Source: JAIXWP01 sp041391745
GTDB taxonomy: Bacteria; Bacteroidota; Bacteroidia; Flavobacteriales_D; Sanyastnellaceae
Reading direction: 5' to 3'
DNA length: 64,000 bases
NCBI GenBank assembly: GCA_041391745.1
Contig: JAWKNK010000016.1
Location: 1-64,000, forward strand
Position numbers and translations under genes: made by a program. The notes below the pieces were generated by a model. It did not search any database, was not told where the DNA came from, and saw nothing but the letters and a program-made list of their open reading frames with translations. Positions 17,740 through 26,211 of the stretch are shown piece by piece. How positions within the stretch are numbered: the stretch's first letter is position 1; the number at the start of each line of letters is the position of its first letter.

Positions 17740-19239
17740 ATAAGACTAGAGCCCGTCATTTCGACGGGCTTTTTTATGCCCGTAAATCGAGAATGGTGGG
17801 GCAACATCTGCCAACTTCCCACTTTTACAACCCTTTACTTCATCATCTATTATCCAAATCGAATTGGGATTGGTGGTGTAGGCCGTATTCGGTGGCAAGG
17901 CCATCATCATTTACAATGAAATCAGCATTCCCGTGGTCAATAATCACGACAAAAGAATAGCCGTCTTTTTTTCCTTCATTTACCACTGCCTCAAGACATG
18001 CGTCCGCTGTTTCTACAGAGCTTTTTACAATGGCACTGAACTCTCCTGTATGCCCTACCATATCAGGGTTCGCAAAGTTTAGACAAATGAAATCTGAAGG
18101 GTTATTTTGCATCAACTCAATGATTTTATCCTTAGTCCAAATGCACTCATCTCTGGCATAAGATCATGGTAGCCACTTTTGGAGAAGAACCATAGCTCGT
18201 GTTTCGCCTTCAAACTCCAGGCTACTCTACCACCACTGAAAAAGAAAGTAACGTGTGGGTATTTTTCAGTCTCTGCAATCACCGAATCTGCGTCTTTCCA
18301 TTCAATGGAAATGACCTCTCCCAATGTCTGTACGAGATTGTCTTTGTCATAAACAACATGCACATTTTTAAAAGTGTCATCATAGTTGGTCATTGTCATA
18401 TAGTACAAATCCATTGGTTTCATTTCAAACTCTGGAAATGCTTGCTGACTTAACGTTTGAGTGATTTCACGGCAGCGGTCGGTGCGGAAATTGAAGCAAA
18501 AAACGACATCTCTGTTTCAATAATTGCACCCTCACCAATAATGCAGGGTTTGATAAATTCATCTGTTATCAGTGGCATAGGCACTTTGAATGGCAGCTTC
18601 TGCCTCGAATAAACTTCGCCTTTTTGTGAACGAGCATGTCATAAGCCCAGTTTCACACGCTCCCATCTCTTATCGCGGTCCATGGCATAATATCTACCAC
18701 ATACCGAAGCTATCTGAACGTTGGCCCCCGCTATAGCTGCATCCACTTTTTTGATATGACCAAAGACCACTCTTGAGGTCGGTATCTCTACCGTCTGTGA
18801 AAGCGTGAATAAAAGTATTTACGTTCGGGCCGGAATTGGCAATTCCAGACAATGCAATCAAATGGTCGATGTGAGAATGGACTCCGCCATCGCTTGCAAG
18901 CCGAGTAAGTGAACTTTTTGTTGTTGGTTGATGCATATTCAAACGCCTGTGTGATGGTTTCATTTTTTGAAACTCACCTTCACGAATGGCAATATTGATT
19001 TTTACCAAATCCTGATAAACTACGCGTCCCTGCTCCAATATTCATGTGGCCAACTTCACTATTCCCCATTTGACCTTCAGGCAGACCAGCATTTTCTCCG
19101 TCAGTTCTTAATTCTGCATTGGGATACTTTTTGAATATAGACTATCGGTAAAGGAGTAATCTTCACAAATAGCGTTGCTATGATCCTTTCTTCCATGTCC
19201 CCAACCGTCTAATATTATTAATGCAACTTTCTTGCTCAT
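17718..19239 (-). pseudogene. gpmI: 2,3-bisphosphoglycerate-independent phosphoglycerate mutase, many frameshifts
   Basis: Glycolytic enzyme (3-phosphoglycerate to 2-phosphoglycerate) with a two-metal alkaline-phosphatase-like fold. It starts at the ATG at 19239 with MSKKVALIILDGWGHGRKD. Pieces in changing frames follow in the correct order: GRVVYQDLVKINIAIREGEF, LASDGGVHSHIDHL, HAFTDGRDTD, KYPHVTFFFSGGR, DLMPEMSA, FICLNFANPDMVGHTGE, DHGNADF, and the C-terminal KPVEMTGSSLI. The span of about 1520 bases equals the normal family length of about 510 codons. Many single-base indels with conserved length and motifs point to poor sequence rather than a dead gene. Confidence 0.9.
17750..17775 (+). 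terminator. Terminator inside the gpmI 3' coding end
   Basis: AGCCCGTC and GACGGGCT pair around ATTTC and are followed by TTTTTT on the plus strand, 10 bases after the T9SS gene stop. On the minus strand the same bases encode KPVEMTGS of gpmI. Confidence 0.8.
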
Positions 19240-19243
19240 ATGC

Positions 19244-20188
19244 TTATTTTTTTAATAAAGGAAGTGTGATTTTGAATGTCGTTCCTTTGGGATGATTTGC
19301 ACTCACATCGATGCTTCCACTATGCAATTTTACTACGTTTTTGACAATGTATAGCCCAAGACCAGTTCCTTTAGATTTTCTTGTGTTTTCGTTGCCAATT
19401 CTGTAGAATTTATTGAAAATATTGTGACGTTCTTCCACTGGAATACCCACGCCTTCATCGGAGATTTCAAGTTGAATCATGTTCTGATTTCCAGATGTCT
19501 TGATCAAAACAGGACTTGTCTCAGTGCTATATTTTATTGCGTTCTCAATCAAATTAGTCATCATCGACTGCACGAGTTGAGGATCTCCATAGAACATTAG
19601 ATTTTCTTGTAAGTCCAACTTAATTTCTCGGTCAGGAAATAATGATTTATATCGCGAAGCACAAGAAGCAATATTCATCGAGATGTCAAAGTTCTCATCT
19701 TGAAATACTTGTTTGCTTTGGTCTAGTCTTGTGGCAAGCAGAATATTCTCTGAAAGTCCTTCCAGCCTTTTTGCCTCTTTTAATGCGTCCGATACTATCT
19801 TGGATTGCTGTTCTTCTGGCAGCTTTCGTGTTTTTAAAGTTTCTAAAAAAAGTTTGATAGCTGCAATCGGTGTTTTTAATTCATGGGTAACAGAAAGAAG
19901 AAATGTTTTTTCCATTCTAGCCAGTCTCAATTCTTTAGAAATGTTTCTTTTAATCTGCCAAAATCCTAGTCCAAGCAGAAGCAAGAAAATGGACCCCTCG
20001 CCGATAATCATTATAATCTTTGTTTTAAGTAAAGGGGTATGATCCACTCCGAGCATTATACTCTTCATCCGGTAAACCTCAGCATTCATATCAATCAAGT
20101 GATAGGCCCACCAAGTAGCTTGAAACAAAATGTAAATTCCTAAGATGTAGAGTATGAATAACGTTCTCTTTTCTTTCGACTCACTCAT
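19244..20188 (-). CDS. Sensor histidine kinase
   Basis: A 314-residue membrane kinase. Two transmembrane segments (about residues 9-27 and 59-77) flank a short extracytoplasmic loop. The HisKA motif SVTHELKTPIAAIKLFLETL has its phospho-histidine near residue 105. The HATPase boxes are N (NLIENAIKY), G1 (DEGVGIP) and G2 (KGTGLGLYIV). No response regulator gene is adjacent, so the partner is unknown. It lies 4 bases upstream of gpmI on the same strand and may be co-transcribed with it. The promoter box TACATTTG lies exactly 4 bases before the ATG. Confidence 0.92.
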   Translation of the reverse strand: MSESKEKRTLFILYILGIYILFQATWWAYHLIDMNAEVYRMKSIMLGVDHTPLLKTKIIMIIGEGSIFLLLLGLGFWQIKRNISKELRLARMEKTFLLSVTHELKTPIAAIKLFLETLKTRKLPEEQQSKIVSDALKEAKRLEGLSENILLATRLDQSKQVFQDENFDISMNIASCASRYKSLFPDREIKLDLQENLMFYGDPQLVQSMMTNLIENAIKYSTETSPVLIKTSGNQNMIQLEISDEGVGIPVEERHNIFNKFYRIGNENTRKSKGTGLGLYIVKNVVKLHSGSIDVSANHPKGTTFKITLPLLKK

Positions 20189-20192
20189 AGCA

Positions 20193-20200
20193 CAAATGTA
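20193..20200 (-). promoter_or_regulatory. -7 box of the sensor kinase gene
   Basis: TACATTTG on the minus strand matches TAnnTTTG perfectly; the four bases TGCT separate it from the ATG at 20188. Confidence 0.5.
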
Positions 20201-20238
20201 ATTCCTTCTTTTATATTTACCCCAGAGATGTCGTGCTA

Positions 20239-21009
20239 ATGATTGAAGATGCCCTTGGAAATATTATCAAAACTCGCAGTCCTATAAGGATCGTGAGTGT
20301 AGTCCCTAGTCAAACCGAATACTTGTTCGATTTGGGGTTAGAAAATGAAGTTGTAGGAATTACTAAATTCTGCATTCATCCACCATCATGGCTAAAAACC
20401 AAGCACATCGTGGGAGGCACAAAGAAGTTGAAGATAGATCTTGTGCGCGAATTGAATCCCGACCTAATTATCGCCAATAAAGAAGAGAATACCCTAGAAG
20501 ATATCAAGGCGCTTCAAAAAGAATTTGAAGTTTATGTTTCTGATGTCACCGACATTTCCTCTGCATTAAAAATGATGAAAGATATTGCTACTATATGCAA
20601 TAGAGTGGACAGTTTCGAAGTAATTCATCATCAGATTTTGAGTAGAATATCGAATGTAAATGCTTCAAATGTGATTAAAAAGGGAGCGATTTATTTGATT
20701 TGGAACAATCCCTTAATGACTGTTGGTGGAGATACATTTATTTCAGATATGATGAAGCACGCGGGTTTTCATAATTTATTCATCGACAACAAGAGATACC
20801 CAACCATCTCCATACAAGAAATACAGACGCTAAAACCAGAGTATTTATTACTTAGCTCAGAACCTTTTCCTTTTAATGAATCGCACCTGCAGGAGTTTTC
20901 GAATTTGTTGCCTGAAACCCGCGTCATTATCGTAGATGGCGAAATGTTTAGTTGGTATGGATCGAGGATATCAATGGCTTTCGATTACTTTAAGCAGTGG
21001 ATTGACTAA
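20239..21009 (+). CDS. Helical-backbone metal receptor (BtuF/FecB-like) protein
   Basis: About 256 residues with the two-lobe fold of periplasmic cobalamin/iron-binding proteins. The first lobe contains RIVSVVPSQTEYLFDLGL and VVGITKFCIHP, the second GAIYLIWNNPLMTVGGDTFISDM. There is no signal peptide or lipobox, so it may be cytoplasmic or mis-started; ATG at 20239 and GTG at 20233 are both possible. No permease or ATPase is adjacent. Such stand-alone receptors are frequent in Bacteroidota. The ligand is unknown. Confidence 0.75.
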   Translation: MIEDALGNIIKTRSPIRIVSVVPSQTEYLFDLGLENEVVGITKFCIHPPSWLKTKHIVGGTKKLKIDLVRELNPDLIIANKEENTLEDIKALQKEFEVYVSDVTDISSALKMMKDIATICNRVDSFEVIHHQILSRISNVNASNVIKKGAIYLIWNNPLMTVGGDTFISDMMKHAGFHNLFIDNKRYPTISIQEIQTLKPEYLLLSSEPFPFNESHLQEFSNLLPETRVIIVDGEMFSWYGSRISMAFDYFKQWID

Positions 21010-21103
21010 CTGTCTTTGCCAATTCACATACGTTTTGGGATAATTGACGCTTTTTTAGTTTTTCGTTAAGGTCAAGTGCCGTTTCTTTGTAGGAAGAATA
21101 AAA

Positions 21104-23370
21104 ATGCGTCAAACACTAGCTTTTTTCTTAATCTTATCCAGCACGCTGCTACATGCTCAGCGCGTAGGCGTGGTATTGAGTGGAGGAGGGGCTACCGCAT
21201 TCGCTCATGTTGGTTTTTTAAAAGCATTAGAAGAAAACGATGTGCCTATTGATTATATAGGTGGCACAAGCATGGGAGCAGTAATCGCTGCAATGTACTC
21301 TTCCGGATATTCCGTAGCAGAAATCGACTCGCTCGTTCACACCCAAGGATTCATGGATGCTGTTACAGGTAAGCTGGACGATGATTGGAAATTTTATTTT
21401 AAAAATGCCGATCCAACAGCGGAAATGGCAACAATAAAGTATTCGAAAGGAACTTTTATTAGCAATGCGATTCCAACCAATCTGATTGACCCTGCAATGT
21501 TGGATTGAACCTGATGGAAGCTTTTTAGTCAAGCTGATGCTGTACAAATAACAATTTTGATAGTCTTTATGTCCCTCTTTTCGATGTATCGCGGCGATGT
21601 CAAGAACAAAAGAGAGATTATATTCAGAAATGGACCTCTCAATATCGCCACTCGCGCTCGAGTACTTATCCATTCTATCTACCACCACGCAGGGTAGATG
21701 GAGCTTTATTGTTTGATGGAGTGTATTTATAACAATTCCTGTGCAGAGACGATTCACTCGTGAATTTTCACCCGATGTTATCATTGATAATGTTCAAGAA
21801 AATGGAGATCCAGTTGAAGGTGATATTTTTTCGCAGCTTGAAAGCACGATTTTATTTCGAATCTAACTCAGAAAAGTTTGCGATGAAAGGATCATCATTG
21901 AGCCTAAAACAAGCGAAATAGGCACATTCGATTTTGACAAGCTGGATGCTGCAATGGATTTGGGCTATGTTGACGTTGGATAGCCTTCAAGTCATTCAGG
22001 AAATGGTGCCGCGAAAAATGTCTTTAGATGAAAAAAATGAAGGTAGAAAGAAATTTCGTTCTCAATTCAAACCATTGGTTGTAGAAGAGATCAATATCAA
22101 CGGAATTGACAAGGCACAAGGCTATTACATCCGTAAAATGATGGGGAGAAATAAGTCAGCGATTCCTTTGGATCAGTTGAAACCAACCTACTTCAGAATT
22201 TTTTCTGATGATAAAATCAAATCCATTTTTCCCCAACTTGAATTCAATCGAGAGTCAAATCGATTTAAGATGAAGTTGGATGTAGAAAAGGAACGAGACT
22301 TATTCGTTTCATTTGGTGGTAATTTCTCATCTCGTTCTATCAATACTGGCTTTGTTGGTTTGAAGTACAATCTCTTCGGCAAAACTAGTGCTACTTTATC
22401 TGCGAACAGCTATTTCGGACGATTCTACGCATCTCTTCACGGCGATGTGAGATGGGATTTACCTGGAACATTTCCTTTTTCACTTTCAGGAAGCTTTACC
22501 CAAAATAGATGGGATTACTATAAATCGCTCACCACATTTTTCGATGATACAAACCATCATTTGTGTTGTTGAATGAAAGAACAGGTAAAATAGCTGCTAC
22601 AATTCCTGCAGGTAATAAAGGTAAATTCACAGCTTGTGCGGGATACACTTATCTTTTTGATGAGTACTATCAAACACAAAATTTTATTTCTACAGATACC
22701 GCAGACCGGACCAATTTCGATGCATTCGTTTTGAGAACGAAGCTGGGAACGTTCGACTTTAGATAGATTTCAATATGCGAAGTCGGGAACGAGAATGGAA
22801 ATTTCTGTGAAGTATATGAATGGTAAGGAGTCTACCGTACCAGGAAGTACAACATTGATTAAAGACACCATCAGTACTTTTCATGATTGGTGGACCGCGA
22901 AATTTCACTACACCAATTACTTTTTAGCTACTAGAAAATTTCATGGAGGTTTTTTAATTGAAGGTGTAGCCAGCAATCAGGATTTGTTCAATAATTACAT
23001 TTCCTCAGTGATTATGGCCAGTGCATTCCAGCCCATCCCTGAAAGTCAGACCTACTTTATGCCCCAGTTCAGAGCGTATAATTATGCCGCAGCTGGTCTT
23101 ATGGCAGTGTGGTCAATGGGAAAAAATCTGGACTTGCGTGGCGAGGTGTATCATTTCGGAGCTTACAGACGAATCGTAAACGACATCAACAATCTTTCAA
23201 GATTTGATGATGAATACAAGTCATATTTTATGGCGAGTACGGCCGTGGTATTTCATTCGCCTCTAGGACCTATCAGTGTGTCGGCCAACTATTATGATCG
23301 AAAAGAAACGCCGTGGAGCATCTTATTTAATTTCGGTTATATCGTTTTCAACCCAAGCGTGCGCAACTGA
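21104..23370 (+). pseudogene. Patatin-like phospholipase with C-terminal surface-antigen barrel, frameshifted
   Basis: The intended product is about 750 residues. It has signal peptide MRQTLAFFLILSSTLLHAQ, then a patatin domain with VLSGGGATAFAHVGFLKAL (oxyanion loop) and GTSMG carrying the nucleophilic Ser. The domain continues in other frames with PFYLPPRRVDGALLFDGV (Asp of the dyad). The second half is a POTRA/Omp85-like barrel (FVSFGGNFSSRSINTGFVGL onwards) ending SILFNFGYIVFNPSVRN. This resembles PlpD-type self-exporting lipases. Breaks occur near 21505, 21750-21930, 22565 and 22770. The order and length are complete, so sequence error is favoured. Confidence 0.85.
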
Positions 23371-23398
23371 TGCGTTCGTTTTTCTTACTTTCGTTACC

Positions 23399-23406
23399 TA
23401 ATTTTG
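23399..23406 (+). promoter_or_regulatory. -7 box of the Gfo/Idh/MocA gene
   Basis: TAATTTTG is a perfect TAnnTTTG; four bases (TACA) separate it from the ATG at 23411. Confidence 0.5.
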
Positions 23407-23410
23407 TACA

Positions 23411-24445
23411 ATGAGTAAATTGAGATTTTCAGTTATTGGTGCCGGGCATATCGGTAAACGACATGCAGAAATGATTTCTCGAAATGAGGGAGCAGAGCTC
23501 GTGGCGATGTGCGATTCACGTACGATAGAAGAGTGCGGAGTGAATAATGACGTTCCTTTTTATCATGATCCAAAGGAGATGATTGAAAATGGACCAGAAT
23601 GCGATGTTGTTTGTGTATGTACTCCAAATGGAATGCACGCGGAACATGCTTTACTTGCTCTGAACAACAGAAAGCATGTGGTTGTTGAAAAGCCAATGGC
23701 CTTGACCAAGTTGGATTGTGAAAGAATCATTTTTACTTCACTTCAAGCACAAAGACAAGTTTTTTGTGTAATGCAAAATCGATATAGCCCCCCGAGCATC
23801 TGGATGAAAGAAATGATTGAAAATAATGTGCTCGGCGAAATTTATATGGTGAATATCAATTGCTATTGGAATCGTGACGAGAGATACTATAAAAAGAACC
23901 ATTGGAAGGGAAACCTTAAATTGGATGGAGGAACCTTATTTACTCAGTTCTCACACTTTGTAGACATCATGTATTGGCTGTTTGGTGATATCATCAACAT
24001 TCACTCAAGATTCATGGATTTCAATCATCAGCAATTGACAGACTTCGAAGACTCCGGTATGATTACGTTTGATTTTATTAATGGTGGTACTGGTAGCTTT
24101 AATTTTTCTACCTCGGTTTGCAATACCAATTTTGAAAGCAGTATGACGGTTATTGCAGAAAAAGGAACCATTAAAGTTGGTGGGCAATACATGAATGAGG
24201 TGGTTTACTGCAATGTGGAAGGATATGAAATGCCTGAACTTCCGGAAGGAAATCCTGCAAATGATTATGGCGCATACAAAGGAAGTGCAGCAAATCACGT
24301 TTATATAATTGAGAACGTGGTGGACACACTCCTCGGTAAATCAAATATCACAACAAATGCTTTAGAAGGCATGAAAGTGGTGGACATTATCGAAAGGATG
24401 TATCAAGGAGCTCCAGCTATTAGAAAGCAAGTTTCGAACCCATAG
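23411..24445 (+). CDS. Gfo/Idh/MocA family oxidoreductase (WlbA/WbpB-like)
   Basis: A 344-residue NAD(P)-dependent sugar dehydrogenase. The Rossmann motif VIGAGHIGKRHAEMI is at residue 8 and the family signature VVEKPMALTK, with its catalytic lysine, near residue 95. The C-terminal domain contains NLKLDGGTLFTQFSHFVDIMYWLFG, a pattern seen in UDP-GlcNAc(A) 3-dehydrogenases. The substrate is inferred, not proven. The next gene, a FemAB-like N-acyltransferase, starts 11 bases later and is probably in the same operon. The aminotransferase that would complete a 3-amino-sugar pathway is not seen next to them. Confidence 0.85.
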   Translation: MSKLRFSVIGAGHIGKRHAEMISRNEGAELVAMCDSRTIEECGVNNDVPFYHDPKEMIENGPECDVVCVCTPNGMHAEHALLALNNRKHVVVEKPMALTKLDCERIIFTSLQAQRQVFCVMQNRYSPPSIWMKEMIENNVLGEIYMVNINCYWNRDERYYKKNHWKGNLKLDGGTLFTQFSHFVDIMYWLFGDIINIHSRFMDFNHQQLTDFEDSGMITFDFINGGTGSFNFSTSVCNTNFESSMTVIAEKGTIKVGGQYMNEVVYCNVEGYEMPELPEGNPANDYGAYKGSAANHVYIIENVVDTLLGKSNITTNALEGMKVVDIIERMYQGAPAIRKQVSNP

Positions 24446-24455
24446 TAATGTATCC

Positions 24456-25400
24456 ATGCACGTTCAGGAAATTAATCCAAACAATAGAGAAGAGTTTTTT
24501 AAACTTCAAAAGCTGAGCAATGAAGTGTATTCTTCTGAAGAATGGGTGAACGCTTATCCTGAAAGCATAAAGTGTTTTGGAATCTTCAAAGACTCACAAC
24601 AATTGGTGGGTGGATTCGTAGCGTATGAAGCAGAAAAGAAAGGAATAAAAATGCTCATTACTCCACCATTCGCATCGCATGTGGGATGGTTTTTTAATTC
24701 TGCAAAATCTGCACAAGCAAAGTTAAACTCTGAGCGAAAGGATTCTATCCAGGCCATTGCAGACTTTCTTCAAAATTCAAATTACAAATATTTCAAATTG
24801 GAATTTGGTAAGGATGCGGAAGACATGCAACCTTTTATTTGGAAGAAGTTTAAAGTGGAAGTGAAATACACCTATGTTGTCGATTTGCTACAATCGGAGG
24901 CTGATCTGCTCGCACATCTCGATCCTAAATTGCGCAACAAACTGAACAAAGATTCGAAAGAATTTTCTTGGGATGAAAGTAAAAATCCCGATGCTTCATT
25001 TCGACTTTTTTCAGAAACATTGAAAAGAAGTGGTGTACATTTTAATGCTGAAGTTTTGAAAGCTTTGTTGAAGAGTCCAATACTTCACCCCATTTATGCG
25101 AAGCAAAATGACACTGAAATTGCAATGGCTTGTTTTGCGGGACAAGGAAATCGCTGCTATTATTTATTTGGTTCTATAGATCGCAACAATACCGACAATT
25201 CACTCGGACCAAAATCCATTTGGAATGCGATGATAAGTGCAAAAAAAATGGGATTTGAATTGTTTGATATGGAAGGTTCAATGGTGCCTGAAATAGAATC
25301 TTATTTTCGTCAATTTGGTGGAAAATTGGAAAACCTCTACACCATAAAAGGCGGACGGGGCCTGTGGCCCCGTCTCATTCAATGGTATTTGAATAAATAA
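24456..25400 (+). CDS. FemAB/GNAT-like N-acyltransferase
   Basis: A 314-residue cytoplasmic protein with two GNAT-like halves. The C-terminal half has YLFGSIDRNN, then GPKSIWNAMISAKKMGFELFDMEGS and SYFRQFGGKLE, typical of acyltransferases linked to surface glycans in Bacteroidota. No signal peptide or membrane segment. It follows a sugar oxidoreductase by 11 bases, consistent with acylation of an amino sugar, but the substrate is inferred. The last codons contain a strong GC-rich hairpin. It converges on the TPR gene with only two bases between stops. Confidence 0.75.
   Translation: MHVQEINPNNREEFFKLQKLSNEVYSSEEWVNAYPESIKCFGIFKDSQQLVGGFVAYEAEKKGIKMLITPPFASHVGWFFNSAKSAQAKLNSERKDSIQAIADFLQNSNYKYFKLEFGKDAEDMQPFIWKKFKVEVKYTYVVDLLQSEADLLAHLDPKLRNKLNKDSKEFSWDESKNPDASFRLFSETLKRSGVHFNAEVLKALLKSPILHPIYAKQNDTEIAMACFAGQGNRCYYLFGSIDRNNTDNSLGPKSIWNAMISAKKMGFELFDMEGSMVPEIESYFRQFGGKLENLYTIKGGRGLWPRLIQWYLNK
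25354..25374 (-). terminator. GC-rich hairpin in the acyltransferase 3' end; possible terminator for the TPR gene
   Basis: GACGGGGCC and GGCCCCGTC form a perfect 9-base stem with a 3-base loop. On the minus strand it is followed by CGCCTTTTATGG, a weak T-tract, 29 bases past the TPR gene stop. It also encodes residues near GRGLWPRL. Confidence 0.45.
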
Positions 25401-25402
25401 GA

Positions 25403-26128
25403 TTATCCTCCGATGGTCTCGTAAGTAATTTTATATTCTTTGTCGTCTTTAAACATTTCTAGACCTAACTCCAACCACTCTTTCGCTTCGGCCTTTCCAC
25501 CATTCTCAGCAAGCTGATTAGAATAAGTAATCAAGGCATTTTTCAATAGATTAGTGATCTCAGTCGTCTCTGTAGATGCTGTTTTTTCTGTTAGAAGCTG
25601 CTTAGCACGCTCGAAGGAAGCTAATGCATCTTTCTTCTGCTTCATCGCAACAAACGTCATTCCCAAATAGATTTCAGCACCGGCATCATTTGGCTCGATG
25701 TTCAGCAAATAAGAATACGATGATTTTGCTTTTGTGTATTTCTGTTGGTCCAACATCAATTCTCCATCAGCGATGATTGATTTTCTCAAATCAGCAAAGA
25801 AATCTTCATAATCTGCTCTGAATTCTTTTTGAGGATCATACTTAGCATATGACTTGATATACTTCAAACAATATTTATAAGCATCAGGCACTTTAGCCGT
25901 CCACTTGTCATTTCGAGACATTTCAAAATATGACATCGATGCGAACAAATAGGGTAGTGCATCTTTTTTAGTCTTGTCATCCTCGTTATACTTCACTGCT
26001 TTCTGAACAACTTTGTCATATTTTTCGTCCACAAAAAGCGTTAGTAAATCTTGGTAATCACCACCTTGGGCACTAGCTATAAAAGTTGATCCAAATGCGA
26101 TGATTAGTACTGCAATAAATTTTTTCAT
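25403..26128 (-). CDS. Secreted TPR-repeat protein
   Basis: A 241-residue protein from the ATG at 26128, giving the signal peptide MKKFIAVLIIAFGSTFIASAQ. The mature part is helical with tetratricopeptide-like units, clearest at YSYLLNIEPNDAGAEIYLGMTFVAMKQKKDALASFERAK. This suggests a periplasmic scaffold. No enzyme motif is seen. It is a single gene facing away from the helicase gene and converging on the acyltransferase. The partner and function are unknown. Confidence 0.75.
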   Translation of the reverse strand: MKKFIAVLIIAFGSTFIASAQGGDYQDLLTLFVDEKYDKVVQKAVKYNEDDKTKKDALPYLFASMSYFEMSRNDKWTAKVPDAYKYCLKYIKSYAKYDPQKEFRADYEDFFADLRKSIIADGELMLDQQKYTKAKSSYSYLLNIEPNDAGAEIYLGMTFVAMKQKKDALASFERAKQLLTEKTASTETTEITNLLKNALITYSNQLAENGGKAEAKEWLELGLEMFKDDKEYKITYETIGG

Positions 26129-26211
26129 TCTTTTGATTTTTGTCAATGATTTTCAAAAACGATGCCCAAAGTAACATCACTTATGATATAAAGCCAAATT
26201 ACTAATAAAAA

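Noticed and set aside
17397..19240. A pseudogene region or island of decayed genes
   Set aside because: Motifs, order and length of gpmI are complete and flanking genes are clean; no mobile-element remnants were seen.
21227..21784. Minus-strand frame over the broken patatin gene
   Set aside because: The plus strand carries the catalytic motifs; the minus frame is a shadow.
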